A stretch of DNA of 6,839 nt from CAYLSO01 sp964386525. GTDB taxonomy: Bacteria > Eisenbacteria > RBG-16-71-46 > DASYSL01. The stretch is from assembly GCA_964386525.1 (NCBI GenBank), contig CAYLSO010000270.1, positions 1 through 6,839 of the forward strand, written 5' to 3'. Position 1 is the stretch's first letter, and the number at the start of each line of letters is the position of its first letter. Below the pieces are notes generated by a model. The model was given only the letters and a program-made list of their open reading frames with translations, made no database searches and was not told where the DNA came from. A program made the translations under genes and the position numbers. Below, piece by piece: positions 1 to 5,327 of this stretch.

Positions 1-237
1 CACGCGCTGTTCATCGCCTTCGCGCCGGTGGAAGCGCCGACGGTGGCGCTGGCGGTGGTCGTGGAGGGAGGCGGGCACGGCGGCTCGGTGGCCGCCCCCA
101 TCGCGCGCCAGGGGATGCTGGCGCATTTGTGGCCCGACAGCCTCTTCGCCGCGGCGGGCGCGGTGCGGCCGGCCGGCGCCGCGCGGGCCGCGGCCGACAC
201 GGCGGTCGTCGACACCGCCCTGGTGCAGGGGGACTGA
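1..237 (+). CDS. mrdA: Penicillin-binding protein 2 (peptidoglycan D,D-transpeptidase), C-terminal fragment
   Basis: Partial gene, cut at its 5' end by the window; 78 residues remain, read in frame from base 1. PBP2 is the inner-membrane transpeptidase that crosslinks new peptidoglycan during cell elongation. The visible part is the end of the transpeptidase domain: residues 1-10 read HALFIAFAPV and are followed by a hydrophobic strand and the stretch VVEGGGHGGSVAAPIAR (about residues 20-36). This matches the family pattern after the KTG motif (HAWFVGFAP, then a Gly-rich GGHGGxxAAPI segment). The catalytic serine and the SxN and KTG motifs lie upstream and are not visible. About 40 Ala-rich residues follow the conserved core as a low-complexity tail. 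Adjacency to rodA supports the PBP2 call over another class B PBP. The stop TGA is directly followed by the rodA start. Confidence 0.9.
   Translation, partial: HALFIAFAPVEAPTVALAVVVEGGGHGGSVAAPIARQGMLAHLWPDSLFAAAGAVRPAGAARAAADTAVVDTALVQGD
227..233 (+). promoter_or_regulatory. Ribosome binding site of rodA
   Basis: AGGGGGA lies inside the last codons of mrdA, four bases before the GTG at 238. It supports that GTG as the rodA start and suggests translation of rodA is coupled to mrdA. Confidence 0.6.
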
Positions 238-1458
238 GTGGACCGGCGGCTCCTGCGGCAGGTGGACGGGTGGCTGGTCGGCGCCGCGCTGCTGCTGGCG
301 GTGACGGGTGTGCTCATGGTCTTCTCGGCCACCTCGATGCCGGGGCACCCGCGCTTCGACTACGCCATGCGCCAGTCGCTCTGGCTCGCATTCGGTCTCG
401 GGGCAGCCTTCGTCGTCGCCAGCATCCCGATGCGCGCCTACGACGGTCTGGCGCCGTACCTTTACGCGGTGGCGATCGTCTGCCTGGGGCTCGTGCTCGC
501 GGTCGGGCAGGAGGTGTACGGGGCCAAGCGGTGGCTGGGCGCCGGGGCGCTGCGCTTCCAGCCATCGGAGCTGGCGAAGCTGGCCACCGTGCTGATGCTG
601 GCTCGGGTGCTCGACGACAAGCGGCTGGACCTGCGCCGCGCCCGCTCGTACGCGGTGCCGCTCTTGGTCGCTCTCGTGCCCCTGGCGCTGGTCCTCAAGG
701 AGCCCGACCTCGGCACCTCGCTCGTCTTCGGGGCGGCGCTGGTGGCCATGCTCTTCTGGGCGGGGATGCCCACCGGGACGCTCCTGCTGGCCATGACCCC
801 GGTCGCCAACGCCGCGCTGTTCCTGCTGACCCGCGGGCCGTGGGCCTTCGCCGCGGTCTTCGTCGGGGTGCTGGCGCTGACCCGCCCGCGGCTGCCCATC
901 CTCCTCCTCCTGGTGGCTCTGAACGGCGCGATCGCGACCGGCATGCCGGCCCTGTGGTCGGCGATGGAGCCGTACCAGCGCGGGCGCATCGAGACCTTCT
1001 TGAATCCCGGGCACGACCCCTACGGCGCCGGCTACCAGATCATCCAGTCGCGCATCGCTATCGGCTCGGGCGGGCCGCTCGGGCTGGGCTATCTCCAGGG
1101 TACGCAGAAGGGGCTCGAGTTCCTGCCCATGAAGCACACGGACTTCATCTTCTCGGTGGTCGGCGAGGAGCTCGGGTTCTGGGGCGCGGCGCTCATCCTG
1201 GTGCTCTACCTGACGCTGCTGGTGCGCGGCCTGTGGCTGGCGCGGGTGGCGCGCAACCGCTTCGCGGGCCTGGTCGCGGTGGGCGTGACCGCGGTGCTCT
1301 GGTACCACGTCATGGTGAACGTGCTGATGACCGTGGGATGGGCGCCGGTCACCGGCCTGCCGCTGCCGCTGCTGTCCTACGGGGGCACGTCGTTCGTGGT
1401 AACCTGCGTGGAGATCGGCCTGCTCATCAACGTCTCCGTCCGCCGTCAGGAGTACTGA
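238..1458 (+). CDS. rodA: RodA, SEDS-family peptidoglycan glycosyltransferase
   Basis: Polytopic membrane protein of 406 residues that polymerises lipid II into glycan strands and works with PBP2 in the elongasome. SEDS signatures appear in order: YGAKRWLG (94-101), FQPSELAKL (107-115), KEPDLGTSL (154-162), NPGHDPYGAGYQIIQSRIAIGSGG in two parts (256-269 and 270-279), FLPMKHTDFIFSVVGEELG (295-313) and LPLPLLSYGGTSF (374-386). The acidic residue known to be essential in the family corresponds to Asp302 in HTDFIF. Several hydrophobic segments (for example 12-30, 48-64, 72-90, 140-153, 161-180, 203-235, 312-330, 345-367, 383-398) fit the ten-helix fold. The protein is somewhat longer than E. coli RodA (about 370 residues), mostly in the hydrophobic middle. 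The start is GTG, immediately after the mrdA stop, with a Shine-Dalgarno inside mrdA. Adjacency to PBP2 favours RodA over FtsW or SpoVE. Confidence 0.95.
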   Translation: MDRRLLRQVDGWLVGAALLLAVTGVLMVFSATSMPGHPRFDYAMRQSLWLAFGLGAAFVVASIPMRAYDGLAPYLYAVAIVCLGLVLAVGQEVYGAKRWLGAGALRFQPSELAKLATVLMLARVLDDKRLDLRRARSYAVPLLVALVPLALVLKEPDLGTSLVFGAALVAMLFWAGMPTGTLLLAMTPVANAALFLLTRGPWAFAAVFVGVLALTRPRLPILLLLVALNGAIATGMPALWSAMEPYQRGRIETFLNPGHDPYGAGYQIIQSRIAIGSGGPLGLGYLQGTQKGLEFLPMKHTDFIFSVVGEELGFWGAALILVLYLTLLVRGLWLARVARNRFAGLVAVGVTAVLWYHVMVNVLMTVGWAPVTGLPLPLLSYGGTSFVVTCVEIGLLINVSVRRQEY

Positions 1459-1467
1459 GCCCCCCGC

Positions 1468-1473
1468 GGGAGG
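1468..1473 (+). promoter_or_regulatory. Ribosome binding site that fixes the TTG start of lgt
   Basis: GGGAGG sits in the 19-base gap after rodA, four bases before TTG at 1478. It is the main reason for choosing this rare start; the resulting N-terminus (MYPELFQIGPLHLRSYG) also matches the usual Lgt beginning. Confidence 0.75.
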
Positions 1474-1477
1474 TCGC

Positions 1478-2269
1478 TTGTATCCGGAGCTCTTCCAGAT
1501 CGGACCGCTCCACCTGCGCAGCTACGGTCTCATGCTCGCCCTTGCCTTCCTGCTCGGGCTGGCGCTGGCGCTGCGCGAGGGCGCGCGGCGCGGCCTGAAC
1601 CCCGACAAGCTCATCGACCTCAGCCTCGTGTTGCTGGTCAGCGGGGTGGCCGGGGCCCGCCTGCTGTACGTGGTCGGCCACCCCGGGGAGTTCCAAGGTC
1701 GCTGGCACGAGGGGCTCTATGTCTGGCACGGCGGGCTCACGCTGTGGGGCGGATTCCTCGTGGCCGTGCCCGCGGGGCTCTGGTTCCTGCATCGCGCGCG
1801 GCTCCCGATGTGGGAGACCGCCGACGTCTTCGCCGCTCCGGTGGCGATCGGCGCGGCGCTGGGGCGCTTCGGCTGCTACCTGAACGGGTGCTGCTACGGC
1901 GTGCCGACGGCGCTGCCGTGGGGCATCCGGTTTCCCGCCGGAAGCCTGCCGTTCGCCCAGTTCGGCGGCGAGGCGTTGCACCCCTCGCAGCTCTACAACG
2001 TGCTGGCCGGGCTCGTCACCGTCGCCGGCGTGGCGATCGCCGGAGCGCGACTGCCGGTCCCCGGACAGCGTTGGTGGCTGATGCTGGGGCTCTACAGCCT
2101 GCTGCGCGCCGCCGTGGATCTGTCGCGCTACTACGAACCGGCGGCGATCTGGGCGCAGTGGGGCCGGCTGGCCATCACCGAATCGCAGGTGACGGGCGTC
2201 GGCTTCGCTCTCGTCTCGCTCGGGTTCTTCCTGGCGCTGGGGCGGCGGCGGGGGGCGGTCGCGGCGTGA
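1478..2269 (+). CDS. lgt: Lgt, phosphatidylglycerol-prolipoprotein diacylglyceryl transferase
   Basis: Integral membrane enzyme of 263 residues that transfers diacylglycerol from phosphatidylglycerol to the lipobox cysteine of prolipoproteins, the first step of lipoprotein maturation. The N-terminus FQIGPLHLRSYGLMLALAF (6-24) is typical of the family. WHGGLTLWGG (83-92) corresponds to the conserved HGG region, and GRFGCYLNGCCYG (129-141) is the Lgt signature, with Arg130 at the position of the essential arginine of E. coli Lgt. LHPSQLYN (167-174) matches the HPTQLYE motif. The segment LLRAAVDLSRYYEP (208-221) probably holds the second important arginine (Arg216). Length is close to the family norm (about 260-290). 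The signature carries Cys-Cys where E. coli has Glu-Leu, a variant I believe occurs in other lineages. The start is TTG, chosen on the Shine-Dalgarno and N-terminal homology. The stop overlaps the aroE start. Confidence 0.95.
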   Translation: MYPELFQIGPLHLRSYGLMLALAFLLGLALALREGARRGLNPDKLIDLSLVLLVSGVAGARLLYVVGHPGEFQGRWHEGLYVWHGGLTLWGGFLVAVPAGLWFLHRARLPMWETADVFAAPVAIGAALGRFGCYLNGCCYGVPTALPWGIRFPAGSLPFAQFGGEALHPSQLYNVLAGLVTVAGVAIAGARLPVPGQRWWLMLGLYSLLRAAVDLSRYYEPAAIWAQWGRLAITESQVTGVGFALVSLGFFLALGRRRGAVAA

Positions 2270-3129
2270 CCGGCGGCGACACCGGGCGCCGCTTCCTTCT
2301 CCTCGGGCATCCCGTCGGCCATTCGCTCTCGCCGCGCCTGCAGGGGGCGGGGTTCCAGGCGCTCGGGATCGAGGCCGTCTACGAAGCGCGCGACTTGCCG
2401 CCGGAGACTTCGGCGGAGGAGTTCGCCCTGGTGCTGGCCGAGCTGGCGGCCGAGGGTGTGGCCGGCCTCAATGTGACCTCGCCGTTCAAGGCCTTCGCGC
2501 ATGGCGCGGCGGCCGCTCACACGCCGGCGGCGCTGGCGACCGGCGCGGTGAACTGCCTGCGCCTCGAGGCGGGGGGGTACGAGGGCACCAACACCGACGG
2601 CGCCGGCTTCCTTGATTTCGCGGCGGCGGTGGGATTGCCGCTGGCGGGCAGCCGCGTGGTGCTCCTGGGCGCCGGCGGCTCGGCGGCCGGGCTGGCGCCG
2701 GCCCTAGGCAGCGCCGGGTCGCTCGTCGAAGTCGTGGCGCGGCGGCCGGAGCGGACGCCGGCCTACGTGGGGTTGGCCGCGGTGCCGGTCCACGCGTGGG
2801 GGAGCCCGGCGGCGGCGCAGGCTCTCGCCGGCGCGCGCCTGGTGGTGAACTGCACGACCCTCGGCGCGGCGGCGGGAGATGAGCTGGCGTGCGCGCCGGC
2901 AGCGATGTCCCCGGGCGCGGCGGCGGTGGACTTGCGCTATGCTCCGCGCGTCACGCCGTGGCTGCGGGCGGTGGCGGCGAGCGGCCGCGCCGCCTACGAC
3001 GGCCTCGGTCTCCTGGTCTTCCAGGGCGCGCACTCGCTGCGCTTCTGGCTCGGTGTCGAGCCCCCGCTCTACCGCCTCCGGGAGGCAGTGAGATGGGACC
3101 CGGTGCCGATTCGACGCGGCGCGATGTAG
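2266..3129 (+). CDS. aroE: Shikimate dehydrogenase (NADP-dependent)
   Basis: Soluble enzyme of 287 residues that reduces 3-dehydroshikimate to shikimate in aromatic amino acid synthesis. The substrate domain has GHPVGHSLSP (14-23; Ser20 and Ser22 are the shikimate-binding pair), LNVTSPFK (68-75; Lys75 is the expected catalytic lysine), AVNCL (94-98; Asn96) and TNTDGAGF (108-115; Asp111, catalytic partner). The Rossmann part has LLGAGGSAAG (133-142), an Arg-rich segment ARRPERT (158-164) consistent with NADPH, NCTTLG (195-200), and a closing region with GLGLLVFQGAHSLRFWLG (246-263) whose Gln253 matches the conserved glutamine. Length is usual for AroE. Some consensus positions differ: no HN after SLSPRL, and YAP where YNP is common. 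The start is GTG within a 4-base overlap (GTGA) with the lgt stop, so expression is probably coupled; no strong Shine-Dalgarno is seen. A quinate/shikimate dehydrogenase paralogue is a less likely alternative. Confidence 0.93.
   Translation: MTGGDTGRRFLLLGHPVGHSLSPRLQGAGFQALGIEAVYEARDLPPETSAEEFALVLAELAAEGVAGLNVTSPFKAFAHGAAAAHTPAALATGAVNCLRLEAGGYEGTNTDGAGFLDFAAAVGLPLAGSRVVLLGAGGSAAGLAPALGSAGSLVEVVARRPERTPAYVGLAAVPVHAWGSPAAAQALAGARLVVNCTTLGAAAGDELACAPAAMSPGAAAVDLRYAPRVTPWLRAVAASGRAAYDGLGLLVFQGAHSLRFWLGVEPPLYRLREAVRWDPVPIRRGAM
3080..3085 (+). promoter_or_regulatory. Ribosome binding site of comF, inside aroE
   Basis: GGGAGG within the aroE coding region, seven bases before ATG 3093. It favours this start over the in-frame GTG at 3141 and gives comF a 37-base overlap with aroE. 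Confidence 0.65.
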
Positions 3130-3860
3130 GGCGTGCCGCCGTGGGCTGGCTGGCGGGGGCGATCGACGCGCTGCTTGCCGACCGCTGCCTGGCCTGCGGC
3201 GACGCGGTGGCGCGCGCGCGCGCCCGCCCGTGGCGGGAGCCGGCGGGCTGGTGCGTGGACTGCGCGGGCCGCGTGGTGCCGCTCGGCGAGGCGTTCTGCC
3301 TCGACTGCTCGGGCGGCGCGGGGCGGCGGCGCTGCGGGAGGCGCGAACACCTGCGCCTGACGGCGGCGGTCCAGTACGGGGAGGAAGTCGCCGCACTGGT
3401 CGGCGCGGTCAAGTACCGGCGCATGCCCGAGGTGCTGGCGGTGTGGGGCGAGGCGTGGGTGGCGGCCCGTGCGGCGGCCGGACGAATGCCGCCGGAGGCG
3501 GTCGATCTCCTGGTGCCGGTGCCGGCGCACGCGGCGCGCGTGCGCGAGCGCGGGCTGGACGTGGCCGGCGAGTGGGCGGCGCGGCTGGGGGCGCTCGAGG
3601 GCGTGCCGGTGGCGCGGGCGCTGACGCGCCGGCGGGCCACGCCGCCCCAGGTGGGCCGCGACCGGCAACGGCGCTCCCGCAACGTGGCCGGAGCCTTCGT
3701 CCCCGGGCCCGGGGCGGCGGTGGCGGCGGGTCGGCGCGTCGCTCTGGTGGACGACGTGGTGACGACGGGGGCCACTCTGGGAGAGTGCGCGGCGGTGCTG
3801 CGCGCGCTCGGGGCCCTCGAGGTGCGCGGCTGGTCGCTGGCGTACGAGCCGCTGGAGTAG
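3093..3860 (+). CDS. comF: ComF family protein (zinc-finger phosphoribosyltransferase)
   Basis: Predicted cytoplasmic protein of 255 residues. ComF proteins are needed for DNA uptake in competent bacteria, and the group is also known as GntX/amidophosphoribosyltransferase-like; the exact reaction is not settled. The N-terminal third has cysteine pairs typical of the ComF zinc region: CLAC (32-35), CVDC (54-57), CLDC (69-72) and a single Cys81. KYRRMPEVL (107-115) matches the conserved K-Y stretch after the finger. The phosphoribosyltransferase domain has LVPVPAH (140-146), RERGLD (151-156), RQRRSRNVAGAF (191-202) and the PRPP-binding loop VDDVVTTGATL (219-229), with its acidic pair Asp220-Asp221. 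Length is typical (220-260). The start is ATG within the aroE 3' end, with a good Shine-Dalgarno; GTG 3141 would remove 16 poorly conserved residues and is the main alternative. No other competence gene is visible, so a role in competence is inference. Confidence 0.92.
   Translation: MGPGADSTRRDVGRAAVGWLAGAIDALLADRCLACGDAVARARARPWREPAGWCVDCAGRVVPLGEAFCLDCSGGAGRRRCGRREHLRLTAAVQYGEEVAALVGAVKYRRMPEVLAVWGEAWVAARAAAGRMPPEAVDLLVPVPAHAARVRERGLDVAGEWAARLGALEGVPVARALTRRRATPPQVGRDRQRRSRNVAGAFVPGPGAAVAAGRRVALVDDVVTTGATLGECAAVLRALGALEVRGWSLAYEPLE
3211..3222 (+). repeat. Alternating CG dinucleotide run, (CG)6
   Basis: Six CG units in the comF coding region, encoding part of the Ala-Arg alternation (VARARAR) between the first two cysteine pairs. 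Runs of this kind can slip or adopt left-handed helix, but this one is short and in frame, and it most likely reflects GC bias in a tolerant linker. Confidence 0.5.
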
Positions 3861-3885
3861 AAGGCCACCCGCAGGCGGGGGTGAC
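3861..3885 (+). other. 25-base spacer between comF and cbiM, with a weak inverted repeat
   Basis: This is the longest gap in the window. CACCC (3866-3870) can pair with GGGTG (3879-3883) around an 8-base loop. The 3' arm includes the G-rich stretch that would serve as the cbiM Shine-Dalgarno, so pairing could mask it. There is no T-tract, so it is not an intrinsic terminator, and it is far too short for a cobalamin or Ni/Co riboswitch. A five-pair stem may be chance in such GC-rich DNA. Confidence 0.25.
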
Positions 3886-4605
3886 GTGACGCATCTGCAC
3901 ATACCCGACGGCGTGCTGCCCTGGTGGCTGTGGGCCTCCGGCCTGGCCGCGGCCGCTCTGCTGCTCGCTCTCATCAGCCGCCGCCACCGCCACGACCGCC
4001 GCGACCGCCTGGCGCTGCTCGGCGCCTTCAGCGCTCTCATGCTCGCCGCGATGGCCCTGCCCCTGGGGCCGCTCGGCTATCATCTGAGCCTGGCGCCGCT
4101 GCTCGGCATCCTGCTCGGCGGCGGCCTGGCGTTCGTCGGCGCGTGCGTGGTGAACGTGATCCTGGCTTTGTTCGGGCACGGAGGCATCACGGTGGTGGGC
4201 CTCAACGCGCTCGTCACTGGCGCGTCGGCGGCCCTGGCGGGGGCGGCCTATCGGATCCTGGCCCGGCGCGCGAGGCTCTTCACGGCGGCGTCGCTGGCCA
4301 CGGTGGTGGGGCTCTGCGGCGCGCTGGTGCTGTGGCTGGCGGTGGTCGGCGTCGCCGGACTGGCGCCCAACCCCGGGCACGAGGGGCACGAGCATCTGGC
4401 GGGCGCCGTCGCGCAGGGGGCGGACGCGGCGGCGGCCGCGGCCGGAGAGGCGCGGACCCGGCTCGCCCGCTTCGCACTGCTGTCCCTGCCGTTCTGGCTC
4501 GCCGGGATGGCGGCGGAAGCGCTGGTCTGCGGCGGCGTGGTGTCATTTCTCTCCAAGGTGAGCCCGGCCCTGCTGGGCACGCCGCCGGCCCGGAGGGACA
4601 GTTGA
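3886..4605 (+). CDS. cbiM: CbiM/NikM-like substrate-binding membrane component of an ECF metal transporter
   Basis: Membrane protein of 239 residues, expected to capture Ni2+ or Co2+ outside the membrane and hand it to the energising module encoded next. The N-terminus reads MTHLHIPDGVLP; HIPDG is the hallmark of the CbiM/NikM family. GYHLSLAPLLGILLGG (64-79) matches the conserved GHLLGG region, with His66 at the position of the metal-binding His67 of NikM. FGHGG (96-100) matches the next conserved histidine region. Seven helices are plausible (about 11-31, 43-61, 66-79, 81-96, 102-124, 133-160, 193-223). Basic loops 32-41 (RRHRHDRR) and 125-130 then face the cytoplasm, and loop 161-192, with its GHEGHEH cluster, faces outward. 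The start is GTG 3886; no other start in this frame would keep HIPDG near the N-terminus. The canonical protein starts MHIPDG, so this is a three-residue extension. No CbiN/NikN gene is present. Which metal is carried cannot be told from sequence. Confidence 0.85.
   Translation: MTHLHIPDGVLPWWLWASGLAAAALLLALISRRHRHDRRDRLALLGAFSALMLAAMALPLGPLGYHLSLAPLLGILLGGGLAFVGACVVNVILALFGHGGITVVGLNALVTGASAALAGAAYRILARRARLFTAASLATVVGLCGALVLWLAVVGVAGLAPNPGHEGHEHLAGAVAQGADAAAAAAGEARTRLARFALLSLPFWLAGMAAEALVCGGVVSFLSKVSPALLGTPPARRDS
4592..4597 (+). promoter_or_regulatory. Ribosome binding site that supports the TTG start of cbiQ
   Basis: GGAGGG within the last codons of cbiM, four bases before TTG 4602. It supports this uncommon start, which forms a TTGA overlap with the cbiM stop. 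Confidence 0.65.
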
Positions 4606-5327
4606 GCCTCGACCTGGCGATCGTGGACTACTGGGCGTCCTCGGGCCGCAGCCCGTGGCACCGGGCTTCGGCGGCCTCCAAGCTCGCCCTTGCCGGCGCG
4701 CTCCTCGGCGCGTCCGTCTTCTCGAGCTCGCTGCCCTTCCTGGTCGGGCTGTTCGCGCTCCTCTGGGCCATGGTCGTCGTGGGGCGCCTGCCGGCGGGCC
4801 GTGTCGCGCTGCTGGCCGCCTACCCGGCGTTGTTCTCGCTGATCTTCATCGCCAGCCGCTGGGACGGCACCTGGACGACCCCGCTCGTCTTTCTCGCGCG
4901 CAGTTTGAACGGCGGGCTGGCGGCGATCTGGCTGGTGGGCACCACCCCATACCCCGATCTCTTCGCGCCGCTGTCGCGCATCGTGCCGCCGCTGGTGGGC
5001 GACGCGCTCTTCCTCACCTACCGCGCCTTCTTCACGATCGCGGAGAAGATCGTGCAGCTGGCCGCGGCCCTGCGCCTGCGCGGGGGCCTCGGCAAGGCGG
5101 GGCCGCGCCACGCCCTGGCCAACGTGGGGCAGGGGCTCGGCACGCTGGTGGTCTTCTCGGCCGAGCGCAGCCAGCGGGTCTACGCGGTGATGGCCCTGCG
5201 CGGCCACTCCGGCCGCATCTGCGGCTGCCGGCACTGGCGCGAGGGCAGGCGGGCGGACTGGCTGCCCGCGACCCTGGCCGTCCTGGTGGCGGCGGCGGCC
5301 GTTTGGGTCGCGGGGAAGACGCCGTGA
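4602..5327 (+). CDS. cbiQ: CbiQ/EcfT transmembrane coupling protein of the ECF transporter
   Basis: Membrane protein of 241 residues, the T component that links the S component to the ATPase. Hydrophobic helices are seen at about 27-60, 66-84, 94-112, 128-147 and a final one at 220-237. The cytoplasmic coupling helices are expected around 150-205: ALRLRGG (156-162) and VMALRGHSGR (196-205) sit where EcfT proteins carry their two Ala-Arg-Gly motifs that touch the ATPase. In both, Arg-Gly is kept but the residue before it is Leu, not Ala. The N-terminal segment SPWHRASAASKLALA (17-31) resembles the usual HRxxPxxKLxxA stretch of CbiQ. Length is within the family range (220-270). The start is TTG, overlapping the cbiM stop by 4 bases; the stop overlaps the next start by 4. 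Position between an S component and an ATPase makes the call firm. Confidence 0.9.
   Translation: MSLDLAIVDYWASSGRSPWHRASAASKLALAGALLGASVFSSSLPFLVGLFALLWAMVVVGRLPAGRVALLAAYPALFSLIFIASRWDGTWTTPLVFLARSLNGGLAAIWLVGTTPYPDLFAPLSRIVPPLVGDALFLTYRAFFTIAEKIVQLAAALRLRGGLGKAGPRHALANVGQGLGTLVVFSAERSQRVYAVMALRGHSGRICGCRHWREGRRADWLPATLAVLVAAAAVWVAGKTP

Noticed and set aside
1459..1477. Terminator or promoter between rodA and lgt
   Set aside because: Only 19 bases, taken up by a C/G-rich stretch and the lgt Shine-Dalgarno; no T-tract or -10-like element.
129..1598. 489-residue plus-strand frame covering rodA
   Set aside because: It is out of frame with RodA and Lgt, made mostly of Arg, Gly and Ala, and has no domain; RodA in the overlapping frame is unmistakable.
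1427..1981. Long minus-strand open frame across lgt, plus similar antisense frames elsewhere (for example 2704-3396, 2951-3868, 3409-4395, 4248-5234, 5180-5980)
   Set aside because: They lie opposite well-supported genes, are strongly biased to Arg, Pro, Ala, Gln or His, and show no recognisable motif; this is what very GC-rich coding DNA gives on the other strand.
3861..3885. Possible cobalamin or Ni/Co riboswitch, or a terminator, ahead of the transporter genes
   Set aside because: The gap is only 25 bases, the stem is five pairs and there is no T-tract. A riboswitch aptamer could not fit without lying inside comF, where I see no such structure.
4423..4450. GCG/GCC-rich stretch in cbiM as a possible trinucleotide repeat
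   Set aside because: It encodes an Ala run within a loop, the units are imperfect (GCG, GCC), and it fits ordinary Ala-codon bias.
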